19,044 nucleotides of DNA from Acidobacteriaceae bacterium (lineage in GTDB: Bacteria; Acidobacteriota; Terriglobia; Terriglobales; Acidobacteriaceae). Under the pieces are notes generated by a model. It was not told the DNA's origin and searched no databases. It worked only from the letters and a program-made list of their open reading frames with translations. Position 1 is the stretch's first letter. Each line of letters opens with the position of its first letter. Positions 1 through 7,136 of the stretch are shown here, one piece after another. The stretch is from positions 1 through 19,044 of the forward strand of contig JASHUR010000125.1 in NCBI GenBank assembly GCA_030039895.1, written 5' to 3'. A program made the position numbers and the translations under genes.

Positions 1-2
1 TA

Positions 3-752
3 CAAAAAACGCCTGCGCCCGGCGTCAGCCGCGTCGTTGTTGAAGTCACCCAGAAGAACGACCCGCAGCACCACCTCGTCAGCGCTTCATTTCTCGTAAC
101 GCCGGACGGCAAGCACCTGATCGCCCCCAATCTCGACATGGAGTCTTTCGGTGCGCATCCTTTCACCGCAGCCCATCAAATGCTGCTTGCGCGCGCCGAT
201 GGCCCCAGCAGTGGAGCCGCTGGCAAACAGCTGGAGCTGGTTGAGTTCGCAGATTTTCAGTGTCCCCACTGCCGCATCACGCAGCCCGTCATCCAGCATC
301 TGCTCACGGATTTCCCTCAGGCGCACTTCGTCTTCGAGAACTTTCCCCTCGTCAGCATTCACTCTGAGGCATTCAAGGCCGCGGCCTATAGCGTGTGCGT
401 CGCTCAGGAGGCCGGCGATGCCGCCTTCTTCAAATTTGCCGACGACGTCTTCGCCAATCAGGACCAGCTCGCGCCTGACACCTCCGATATGGTCCTCGGC
501 AACGCCGCTGCAAAAGTCGGCCTCAGCGCCGCCAAGGTCGGGGCCTGCTCCTACAGCGCCGCTACAAAAGCCGCCGTCAACGCATCCATGCAGCTCGGCA
601 AAGACCTTGACGTCGATGAGACTCCCACGCTCTTCGTCAATGGACGCTCCGTTCCAGTCGGTCAGGTCGCCAGCGGCCAGATTCCGTACGACACTCTGAA
701 GCAAATCATCGACTACCAGATCAAGCTTGACAGCACCAGCGCGGCGCAATAA
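3..752 (+). CDS. DsbA/thioredoxin-fold oxidoreductase, 5' end missing
   Basis: The reading frame is open from the left edge of the window, so the start of this gene lies outside and at least 249 C-terminal residues are visible. A Cys-Pro-His-Cys redox motif (bases 261-272) follows the strand ELVEFADFQ, and a Thr-Pro pair in the stretch DVDETPTLFVNGR (near base 621) supplies the cis-proline expected near the active site. Both place it in the DsbA-like/Thioredoxin_4 group of periplasmic thiol-disulfide oxidoreductases. About 45 residues upstream of the ATG at 138 belong to the same frame (GVSRVVVEVTQKND..., then SASFLVTPDGKHLI...) and look like part of the protein, so 138 is not the true start. 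The signal peptide would lie outside the window. The exact substrate cannot be told; a role in disulfide formation or isomerisation of exported proteins is inferred. Confidence 0.85.
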   Translation, partial: QKTPAPGVSRVVVEVTQKNDPQHHLVSASFLVTPDGKHLIAPNLDMESFGAHPFTAAHQMLLARADGPSSGAAGKQLELVEFADFQCPHCRITQPVIQHLLTDFPQAHFVFENFPLVSIHSEAFKAAAYSVCVAQEAGDAAFFKFADDVFANQDQLAPDTSDMVLGNAAAKVGLSAAKVGACSYSAATKAAVNASMQLGKDLDVDETPTLFVNGRSVPVGQVASGQIPYDTLKQIIDYQIKLDSTSAAQ

Positions 753-780
753 GAAATCCCCGCACTTCCAAAGCGGCAAA

Positions 781-803
781 AAGCCCGGCTCGTAGCCGGG
801 CTT
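781..803. terminator. Bidirectional intrinsic terminator between convergent genes
   Basis: A perfect 10-bp inverted repeat (AAGCCCGGCT / AGCCGGGCTT) with a 3-nt CGT loop lies between the stop codons of the dsbA-like gene and the convergent ilvE gene. Read on the - strand it is followed by a short T run (complement of the A run at 776-782), so it is best as the ilvE terminator. On the + strand it is followed by CTGCTTT, a poorer tail, but it can still serve the upstream gene. Confidence 0.8.
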
Positions 804-824
804 CTGCTTTATCAGAATCACTCT

Positions 825-1763
825 TTATGCCGTCACCGGCTGCTCCGCATTCACCTTCACAGGCGTCAGCCAGCCAAAGCGGTCCGGGCGCAGCCCGTTC
901 GCGATGCTGATGAACTCATCTGCGAGTTGCTTGGTGATCGGCCCGGCGTTGCCGTCGGCAATCTGAATCCGGTCCACGCTCCGGATCGGAGTTACCTCCG
1001 CCGCCGTACCCGTAAAGAACACCTCATCAGCAATGTACAGCAGTTCGCGTGGCAGCGCCTGCTCCACCACCGGGATCCCGAAATGCCGTGCCAGCGTCAG
1101 CACGGAATCGCGGGTGATGCCGGAGAGCACTGAGTTTGCCAGCGGCGTCGTGTACAGCACACCATTGCGCACCAAAAAGAGGTTCTCGCCTGAGCCTTCT
1201 GAGATATACCCGTTCACGTCCAGCGCAATCCCTTCTGCATAGCCATTCGCATCCGCTTCCATGCGGATCAGTTGCGAATTCAGGTAATTGCCTCCCGCCT
1301 TCGCCAGCGATGGCGTGGTGTTCGGGGCCGAGCGGTTCCATGACGACACGCATACGTCCGCTGCGTCCCCGGCCACATACTTGCCCCACGGAAAGTTCGC
1401 CATGTACACCTCAACCGGCGAGTTCTTCGGGTTCACACCGATCTCGCCGTAGCCCCGAAACGCAATCGGGCGAATGTAGCAGGGCGCAATCTCATTGGCC
1501 TCAATCAGTTCCACTACCGCGTTCGAAAGCTGCTCCAGCGAGTACGGCAGCGGCATCCGGTAAATCTTGGCTGAGTCCAGCAGCCGCTGCATGTGCTCCG
1601 GCAGGCGAAACACCGCTGCCCCCGAAGGCTGCGCGTAGCAGCGGATCCCCTCAAAGACCGACGAACCGTAATGCACCACATGGCTCATTACATGGATGGT
1701 GGCCTTCTCCCAGGGGATCAGATTACCGTTGTGCCAGATCTTGCCGGTAGGTTGAATGGGCAT
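825..1763 (-). CDS. ilvE: Branched-chain amino acid aminotransferase
   Basis: This 312-residue PLP enzyme of fold type IV (class IV aminotransferases) catalyses the last step of leucine, isoleucine and valine synthesis and the first step of their breakdown, using glutamate/2-oxoglutarate as the partner pair. It is cytoplasmic. The N-terminal block HYGSSVFEGIR (31-41), the PLP lysine K155 in SLAKAGGNYLNSQL, the phosphate/substrate block SEGSGENLF (188-196) and GTAAEVTPI (252-260) are all present and in the usual order. Length is normal for the family. The start is well supported: an AGGAGCGG ribosome site (complement of 1771-1778) lies 7 nt upstream of the ATG. It is transcribed alone on the - strand, with a TATAAT box about 40 nt upstream and a terminator hairpin just after the stop. 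D-amino-acid aminotransferase and aminodeoxychorismate lyase share the fold but fit the motifs less well. Confidence 0.95.
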   Translation of the reverse strand: MPIQPTGKIWHNGNLIPWEKATIHVMSHVVHYGSSVFEGIRCYAQPSGAAVFRLPEHMQRLLDSAKIYRMPLPYSLEQLSNAVVELIEANEIAPCYIRPIAFRGYGEIGVNPKNSPVEVYMANFPWGKYVAGDAADVCVSSWNRSAPNTTPSLAKAGGNYLNSQLIRMEADANGYAEGIALDVNGYISEGSGENLFLVRNGVLYTTPLANSVLSGITRDSVLTLARHFGIPVVEQALPRELLYIADEVFFTGTAAEVTPIRSVDRIQIADGNAGPITKQLADEFISIANGLRPDRFGWLTPVKVNAEQPVTA

Positions 1764-1802
1764 TGAAAAACCGCTCCTTTATTCACGAATCCTGAACCTT
1801 TA

Positions 1803-1831
1803 ATTATAGCTGCCACAGCGCGAGGGCCACA
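1803..1831 (-). promoter_or_regulatory. Probable sigma70 promoter of ilvE
   Basis: On the - strand a perfect TATAAT occupies 1803-1808, 39 nt upstream of the ilvE ATG, which gives a leader of roughly 33 nt carrying the AGGAGCGG site. The hexamer 17 nt further upstream (TGTGGC, 1826-1831) is a poor -35 match, so the promoter may rely on an activator or be weak. Confidence 0.5.
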
Positions 1832-1921
1832 CCGGCTTCTGCACCCCGTATCAATAACGTTTATCCCGCGTCACCTAAATGTATATGTATGCGTAATGAT
1901 GTCCAGACGCAGCATCGTCAG

Positions 1922-1944
1922 CGTTCCTGAGGCCGGCAGGAACG
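1922..1944 (-). terminator. Hairpin downstream of the glycosylase gene, possible terminator
   Basis: A perfect 8-bp inverted repeat (CGTTCCTG / CAGGAACG) with a 7-nt loop lies about 50 nt past the stop of the alkA-like gene. No T run follows on either strand, so it may be a weak or factor-assisted terminator, or a 3'-end stabiliser. Confidence 0.35.
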
Positions 1945-1996
1945 ACCACCTACCCGTCTGTCGATACGGGAAGCGCTGTTGTCTTGACGGCCAGTC

Positions 1997-2686
1997 CTAA
2001 TCCGGCGGCGGAGACGCTTTTCCCGCCAGGTCGCATGCGCGCCACAGGTACCAGCTCGCCACCGACCGCCACGGCCTCCAGCGCTCGCCGCGCCGCAGCA
2101 TATCGGCGGGCTTCGCCAGCATTGATGCATCAAAGGGCTTCCGCTTCGGCAGCCTCCCGAAGGTCAGCGCAAATCCTTTCCGAACGCCATAGTCGCTCAC
2201 CGGCAGCACATCCGGCCTTCCCAGACGGAAGATCAGCAGCATCTCTACCGTCCAGGTCCCAATGCCGCGCACCTGCGTCAGTCGTTCTACGATCTCGGCA
2301 TCGCTCATCCGCCTGATCTGCACCAGCGTCGGTACCGTCCCGTCCAGCGTCTTCGCCGCCAGGTCGCGCAGCGCCAGCAGCTTGCTCGCGGAAAGTCCGC
2401 ATCCCCGCAGCCGGTCCTCAGGCGCCGCCAGCAGATGTTCCGGCGCCGGATGCAGCTCCCCAAAATGAGACAGCAGCCGCTTCAAAATCGCCGCCGCTGC
2501 TTTCCCGTGCAGTTGCTGGTAAATAATCGACTCCAGCAGCGCCTCAAAAGGGGAGTGCTGGCTCTTCAGCCGCAGTGTGAATGGTCCCGCGCGCTCCATC
2601 AGCCGCCCCAGCACCGGGTCGGCTTCTGTCAGCTCCTGGCTGGCGCGCGCGATGTCGTAGCGGGGAATACGCCGTCCGTCGGTCAT
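1997..2686 (-). CDS. DNA-3-methyladenine glycosylase II-like (HhH-GPD, AlkA family)
   Basis: A 229-residue monofunctional-type DNA glycosylase of the HhH-GPD superfamily. These enzymes remove alkylated bases such as 3-methyladenine to start base excision repair in the cytoplasm. The helix-hairpin-helix is seen at about 137-152 (TQVRGIGTWTVEMLL) and the catalytic aspartate is D165 in LPVSDYGVRKG. The segment RWRPWRSVASWYLWRA (202-217) is typical of the C-terminal helix of AlkA homologues. LESIIYQQLHGKAA (51-64) is the usual N-terminal helical block. No HhH lysine nucleophile is present, so an Nth/OGG-type lyase is unlikely. It lacks the extra N-terminal domain of E. coli AlkA, so it resembles the compact MAG1/archaeal type. 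No clear Shine-Dalgarno site precedes the ATG; it was chosen because upstream codons lack good starts before an in-frame stop. Confidence 0.88.
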   Translation of the reverse strand: MTDGRRIPRYDIARASQELTEADPVLGRLMERAGPFTLRLKSQHSPFEALLESIIYQQLHGKAAAAILKRLLSHFGELHPAPEHLLAAPEDRLRGCGLSASKLLALRDLAAKTLDGTVPTLVQIRRMSDAEIVERLTQVRGIGTWTVEMLLIFRLGRPDVLPVSDYGVRKGFALTFGRLPKRKPFDASMLAKPADMLRRGERWRPWRSVASWYLWRACDLAGKASPPPD

Positions 2687-2870
2687 TGCGTCAAAGGGTT
2701 GTAGCAGTCACTAAGGTACCAGCGGCCCGCTTTCTGCGCCATACGCGGCCCAACGCGCCCCATCAAATGTCCGCCAAGTCCACTCGTAGAGCGCATCCGC
2801 CGCTCGCCCGCTCAAGGGCTCTCAAATTATTCAATCTGGAACAAAAATAATCAGATCGTTTCTTAAGCTC

Positions 2871-2899
2871 TTGCGAGTGTCGATTCCGCCCGGTATATT
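2871..2899 (+). promoter_or_regulatory. Probable sigma70 promoter of the act-sco-cox operon
   Basis: TTGCGA (2871-2876) and TATATT (2894-2899) are separated by exactly 17 nt and match the sigma70 consensus at 4 and 5 of 6 positions. An AT-rich stretch lies immediately upstream. A start near 2906 would give an untranslated leader of about 118 nt before actA. Confidence 0.6.
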
Positions 2900-2955
2900 G
2901 TTGCTTCATTTTTTAACCAATGGATTCGGGGCGCGAAATTTTCCCCCGGGTAAGA

Positions 2956-2973
2956 GCTGCGAGCAAGCGCAGC
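2956..2973 (+). promoter_or_regulatory. Small hairpin in the actA leader
   Basis: GCTGCG and CGCAGC form a perfect 6-bp stem with a 6-nt AGCAAG loop, inside the predicted actA leader and about 50 nt before the start codon. It could affect mRNA stability or translation. No U run follows, so it is not an intrinsic terminator. Confidence 0.3.
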
Positions 2974-3023
2974 GCGGTAGCCGACTAACCACTAGGGACT
3001 TAAGAGGGGAACAGAGAGCATTC

Positions 3024-3902
3024 ATGGCGCAGATTTTTGACCGCAGCTCCAACGCGCTCGCACGGATGAGTCTGGTCTTATCAGGATTGATAATCATTGC
3101 CTTGGGAGTTACGCTCAACGAACTCCAGCGTTCACCATGGGTAACGCGCCAGGGCCAGCGCGCCGATCAACCGGTCCCGTTCAGCCACAAGCATCACGTC
3201 GAAGGACTGGGCCTCCAATGTCAGTACTGCCACGTCTCGGTTGAAAAATCGAGCTATGCCGGCATCCCTCCCACCCGTACCTGTATGAACTGTCACTCGC
3301 AGATCTGGACCAATGCCGCTCTGCTTGAGCCGGTCCGTCACAGCTGGGCCACCGGCGAGTCCATCGTCTGGACCAAAGTCCACGACCTTCCCGATTTTGT
3401 CTACTTCAATCACGAAATCCACGTGAACAAGGGCATCGGATGCGAAACCTGTCATGGCCGCGTCGACGAAATGCCGATCATGTATGAACAGAACACCCTC
3501 CAGATGGAGTGGTGCCTAGACTGCCATCGCAACCCCATCAAGAATCTGCGCCCGACTGCGGAAATCTACAACATGGATTGGAAGAAGCCCTCCGATCTCA
3601 ATCCCGTCTGGTGCACGGCCACCAACGTGAAGACCGGCACGCCAACCTCGGAATCGGTCAACTGCACCACGGTCGACCCAGCCACAGCATCGGGCACGCA
3701 ACTGGCCTCGCTGCATCTGGTGGAAACCGTCGATGCGCAGATCGCCGGCGCGCCGGTCTCTGACACTCCGGCCGGGATGCTCGCGCCCAGCGTGAATTAC
3801 ATCAAGTTCACAAACCAGGATGCGCTTGGCGGCTTCCTGTTCAAGCACTATCACATCCGCTCGGCACGTGAACTCTCGAGTTGTGAGGTATGCCACCGGT
3901 GA
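3024..3902 (+). CDS. actA: Alternative complex III subunit ActA, pentaheme cytochrome c
   Basis: ActA is the multiheme electron-transfer subunit of the menaquinol:cytochrome c oxidoreductase alternative complex III (ACIII), held on the periplasmic face. The 292-residue protein has an N-terminal membrane helix (about 14-31) and five CXXCH heme c motifs at 66-70, 87-91, 140-144, 164-168 and 287-291. The fifth lies one residue before the stop. A heme-free stretch of about 118 residues separates motifs four and five and carries two extra cysteines (C197, C214). The ATG at 3024 is preferred because it has purine-rich AGAGGGGA (3003-3010) and AGAG sites upstream and puts the membrane anchor near the N-terminus. 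An in-frame TTG at 2871 would add 51 residues but coincides with the -35 box. It is the first gene of the operon. Confidence 0.92.
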   Translation: MAQIFDRSSNALARMSLVLSGLIIIALGVTLNELQRSPWVTRQGQRADQPVPFSHKHHVEGLGLQCQYCHVSVEKSSYAGIPPTRTCMNCHSQIWTNAALLEPVRHSWATGESIVWTKVHDLPDFVYFNHEIHVNKGIGCETCHGRVDEMPIMYEQNTLQMEWCLDCHRNPIKNLRPTAEIYNMDWKKPSDLNPVWCTATNVKTGTPTSESVNCTTVDPATASGTQLASLHLVETVDAQIAGAPVSDTPAGMLAPSVNYIKFTNQDALGGFLFKHYHIRSARELSSCEVCHR

Positions 3903-3943
3903 GGGACAGCATAGAAAAGCAACAGAACAGCGTGGATGAGGAT

Positions 3944-6900
3944 ATGCAGAAAACACACGCAAAGCTGACTCTGGCCGAGGTTCGAGCCAAGCTGGCCGGG
4001 CAGACGGGCAAGAAGTATTGGCGCTCCATTGACGAGTTGGCCGGCACGCCGGAGTTCGAGCAGGCTCTGCGCGACGAGTTCCCGCAGCACAGCTCCGAGT
4101 GGATCGATCCTGTCTCGCGCCGCGGCTTCCTTAAGATCATGGGCGCATCCCTGGCTCTCGCCGGGCTTTCGGGTTGCACGAAGCAACCCGACGAGCCCAT
4201 TTACCCCTATGTCAAGGCGCCGGAAGATCTGGTGCTCGGCAAGCCGGTCTATTTTGCGACCGCCTTCCCGTTCCCCACCGGCGCCGTGCCCGTACTCATC
4301 AAGAGCTATGCCTACCGTCCCATCAAGGTCGATGGCAACCCCGACCACCCCTACAATCAGGGCGGCTCCGACCCCATCACGCAGGCCACTCTGCTCGATC
4401 TTTACGATCCCGACCGCTCCAAGCATTGCCTTTATCGCGGCGAAACCAGCCCTTGGCCGACCTTCCTCGCGTCGTTCCGTTCCATGCTCGCCGACAAAAA
4501 GCCGCTCGGCGGTCAGGGTGTCTACTTCCTGAGTGACACGGTCACTTCGCCCACTCTTGCTGCGCAGTGGAAGAAAGGCCAGGCGGCCTTCCCCAACGCA
4601 AAGTTCATTCAATACAGCCCGGTCAATCGTGACTCAGCCTATGCAGCGTCCAAGGCGGCCTTCGGCGAATATGCGGATGCGCAATACCGCCTCGCCGACG
4701 CCGACATCATCGTTTCGCTCGACGCCGATTTCCTCTCCGGCGCGCGTCATCCCGGTTTTCATCGCCTCGCAAAGGACTACGCCAATCGCCGCAGGCTGGA
4801 CGCGACGCTCAACGGGACGGCTTCCGCCAATTACTCCATGAACCGGTTGTACGCGGTCGAAAGCATGACCAGCACCACCGGCATGAAGGCCGAGCATCGC
4901 CTCGCCCTCCGCGCCAGTGACATTGAAGGCTTCGCTGCCGCACTTGCCGCGGCGCTTGGCGTCGGTTCCGCTCCCTCCGGGTACACTTGGTCGCCGGAAG
5001 CGCAGAAGTTCCTCGCCGCTCTCGTTGCCGACCTCAAGTCCAGCCGCGGGCGCTGCGTCATCATACCCGGCGAACAGCAGACGGTCGGCGTCCATCTTGC
5101 CGCCATGGCCATGAATGACTCGCTCGGCAACGTCGGCAAGACCGTCGTTTACACCGACACCGTCAATCCCATGCCCTCCAATCAGACCGACGATCTCAGG
5201 TCGCTCGTCGCCGACATGAACGCCGGCAAGGTCGACTGGCTGGTCATCCTCAACGCCAACCCCGTCTACTCTGCGCCCGCTGATCTGAACTTCGGCGACG
5301 CCATCGGTAAAGTCGGCACCATTGTCCATCTCGGCAATCATCTTGACGAAACCGGACTCCAGGCCCACTGGCACATCAACGCGGCTCACTACCTCGAGTC
5401 CTGGACCGACGCCCGCGCCTACGACGGCACCGTCTCCGTCGTCCAGCCCATGATCGAGCCGCTCTACGGCGGACACACCGCGCACGACATTGTGCAGTCT
5501 CTCTCGTTTGACAACCCCGATGCCTCCGCCTACCAGCTTCTCCGCCAGACCTGGGGCGATCAGGCTGTTGCTGTGGTCAAGCCCGCGGGCGGCGACGCCG
5601 ACTTTGGCTGGCGCAAGCTGCTGCACGATGGCTTCCTCAGCGGCTCCGCTTACACGCCCAAAACGCTGACCGCCAAAATCACCATTCCGGCTCCGCCTCC
5701 GCAGTCACCCGCCAACTCGCTCGAAATCATCTTCCGCCCCGACCCCCACGTCTACGACGGCCGCTATGCCAACGTCGGCTGGCTCCAGGAGATTCCGCGC
5801 CCCATTACCAATCTCTCCTGGGACAACGCCGCGCTCATGAGCTACGCCACACTCGACAATATGGGCGTCCACGAGCATCAGGTCATTGAGATTCACCTCA
5901 ACGGCTATAAGGTCCTTGCTCCTGTGCTTGCTGTTCCCGGCCATCCCGACGGCGCCATCACCGCGCACCTCGGCCAGGGCCGCTCCACCGGACGCGTCGC
6001 TGGCGGAACCGGCTTCAGCGCTTATCAGATACGACCCTCCGCCACGCCGCTCTTCGCCTCCGGCGCAACCGTGGTAAAGACAGATCGCGAGTGGGGTCTT
6101 GCCGTTCCCAAGAGCCACTACATCGACCACCGCGCTACCTACGTCGGAGGCGACGGCAGCGGTACACACTCGCTCGAAGGCAATGAGGCCATTGATCGCG
6201 GCATCATTCGCTATGCCACCCTCGACCAGTTCAAAAAAGAGCCCGGCTTCGCCCAAGAAGGCTACGGCAAGGACACGCCTCCGCCCGACGAAAGCCTCTT
6301 CCCGGCCTATCGTTACGACAAGAACGCCTGGGGCATGTCCATCGACCTCAACTCCTGTGTCGGCTGTAACGCCTGCGTCGTCAGTTGCTATGCAGAGAAC
6401 AATATCGCGGTCGTCGGCCAGCACCAGGCCACCATCGGTCGCATCATGCAGTGGATTCGTATTGACACCTACTACGAGGGCGATCTCGCCGCGCCGCGCG
6501 CGCACTTCCAGCCCATGACCTGTCACCAGTGCGAGAACGCTCCCTGCGAGCAGGTTTGTCCGGTCGGCGCCACCGTGCACTCGCCCGAAGGTCTCAACAT
6601 GATGATCTACAACCGCTGCGTGGGCACCCGCTACTGCTCCAACAACTGCCCGTACAAGGTGCGCCGTTTCAACTTCCTGCTCTACTCCGACTACACCACG
6701 CCCAGCCTCAAGCTCATGCGCAACCCTGACGTTACCGTGCGCAGTCGCGGCGTCATGGAGAAGTGCAGCTACTGCGTGCAGCGTATTCAAGAGGTCAAGA
6801 TCGAGGCCGACAAGAACAACCGCCCCATCCATGACGGTGAAATCTTCACTGCATGCCAGCAGGCGTGCCCCACGAATGCCATCATCTTCGGCAATATCAA

Positions 6901-7045
6901 CGACGCAGACGCAAGGGTCACCAAACTCAAAAAGCTGGAGCGTACCTATGGCGTGCTCGCGGACCTCAATACCCGTCCGCGCACGACATACGTAGCGGAA
7001 GTCATCAATGTGAATCCGGAACTCACCCCTGACGTGGGAGCCTGA
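3944..7045 (+). CDS. actB: Alternative complex III subunit ActB, molybdopterin-oxidoreductase-like and Fe-S fusion
   Basis: ActB is the large periplasmic subunit of ACIII, about 1033 residues. An N-terminal block (KKYWRSIDELAGTPEFEQAL) precedes a twin-arginine motif SRRGFLK (R59-R60) and a lipobox-like LSGC (C78), so it is probably Tat-exported and may be lipid-anchored. The middle resembles molybdopterin oxidoreductases; in characterised ACIII this part holds no Mo cofactor. The C-terminal third is a ferredoxin-type domain with cysteines at 805, 808, 811, 815; 860, 863, 868, 872; 892, 898, 902; 941, 944; 971 and 975. These fifteen cysteines fit three [4Fe-4S] and one [3Fe-4S] cluster. The start is uncertain: an ATG at 3890 overlapping actA by 13 nt, or a GTG at 3932, are also in frame. 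3944 is chosen because the conserved N-terminal block then begins near residue 20 and GGA at 3934-3936 lies 7 nt upstream. Confidence 0.93.
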   Translation: MQKTHAKLTLAEVRAKLAGQTGKKYWRSIDELAGTPEFEQALRDEFPQHSSEWIDPVSRRGFLKIMGASLALAGLSGCTKQPDEPIYPYVKAPEDLVLGKPVYFATAFPFPTGAVPVLIKSYAYRPIKVDGNPDHPYNQGGSDPITQATLLDLYDPDRSKHCLYRGETSPWPTFLASFRSMLADKKPLGGQGVYFLSDTVTSPTLAAQWKKGQAAFPNAKFIQYSPVNRDSAYAASKAAFGEYADAQYRLADADIIVSLDADFLSGARHPGFHRLAKDYANRRRLDATLNGTASANYSMNRLYAVESMTSTTGMKAEHRLALRASDIEGFAAALAAALGVGSAPSGYTWSPEAQKFLAALVADLKSSRGRCVIIPGEQQTVGVHLAAMAMNDSLGNVGKTVVYTDTVNPMPSNQTDDLRSLVADMNAGKVDWLVILNANPVYSAPADLNFGDAIGKVGTIVHLGNHLDETGLQAHWHINAAHYLESWTDARAYDGTVSVVQPMIEPLYGGHTAHDIVQSLSFDNPDASAYQLLRQTWGDQAVAVVKPAGGDADFGWRKLLHDGFLSGSAYTPKTLTAKITIPAPPPQSPANSLEIIFRPDPHVYDGRYANVGWLQEIPRPITNLSWDNAALMSYATLDNMGVHEHQVIEIHLNGYKVLAPVLAVPGHPDGAITAHLGQGRSTGRVAGGTGFSAYQIRPSATPLFASGATVVKTDREWGLAVPKSHYIDHRATYVGGDGSGTHSLEGNEAIDRGIIRYATLDQFKKEPGFAQEGYGKDTPPPDESLFPAYRYDKNAWGMSIDLNSCVGCNACVVSCYAENNIAVVGQHQATIGRIMQWIRIDTYYEGDLAAPRAHFQPMTCHQCENAPCEQVCPVGATVHSPEGLNMMIYNRCVGTRYCSNNCPYKVRRFNFLLYSDYTTPSLKLMRNPDVTVRSRGVMEKCSYCVQRIQEVKIEADKNNRPIHDGEIFTACQQACPTNAIIFGNINDADARVTKLKKLERTYGVLADLNTRPRTTYVAEVINVNPELTPDVGA

Positions 7046-7136
7046 AGCGGGGAAGTTTCGCAACCATTGGCTGCGCCGGAAGAGAGGACAGCCGAGCTAA
7101 GAGCAAAGAGCAGAGGATAGGCAAGAGGTCGCAACA
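7046..7136 (+). promoter_or_regulatory. Purine-rich actB-actC spacer with ribosome site
   Basis: A 91-nt gap between actB and actC. From about 7079 it is mostly A and G, ending in AGAGG (7124-7128), 8 nt before the actC ATG. No promoter or terminator is evident, so actC is probably transcribed from upstream and this is an unstructured translation leader. Confidence 0.4.

Larger units (their letters stand above)
2687..3023. other. Divergent intergenic region between alkA-like gene and actA
   Basis: No gene is supported in this 337-bp stretch. The left half is GC-rich and featureless. The middle (2821-2860) is AT-rich and holds two nested short inverted repeats (ATTATT 2826-2831 with AATAAT 2846-2851; ATCTG 2834-2838 with CAGAT 2852-2856), just upstream of the actA promoter. 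The right part is the actA leader, with a small hairpin and a purine-rich ribosome-binding stretch. Confidence 0.6.

Noticed and set aside
2871..3023. N-terminal extension of ActA from a TTG codon
   Set aside because: The TTG is the predicted -35 box, has no ribosome site and would put 51 unrelated residues before the membrane anchor.
3944..7045. A molybdenum enzyme such as formate dehydrogenase or polysulfide reductase
   Set aside because: Neighbours (pentaheme ActA, two NrfD proteins, DUF3341, ActE, oxidase genes) and the fused Fe-S domain identify ACIII ActB, which in studied cases holds no Mo cofactor.
5705..7063. Long antisense open frame (452 codons) opposite actB
   Set aside because: It mirrors the codon pattern of a GC-rich real gene on the other strand. 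Its Gly/Val/Asp/Glu-rich product has no recognisable motif and no ribosome site was seen.
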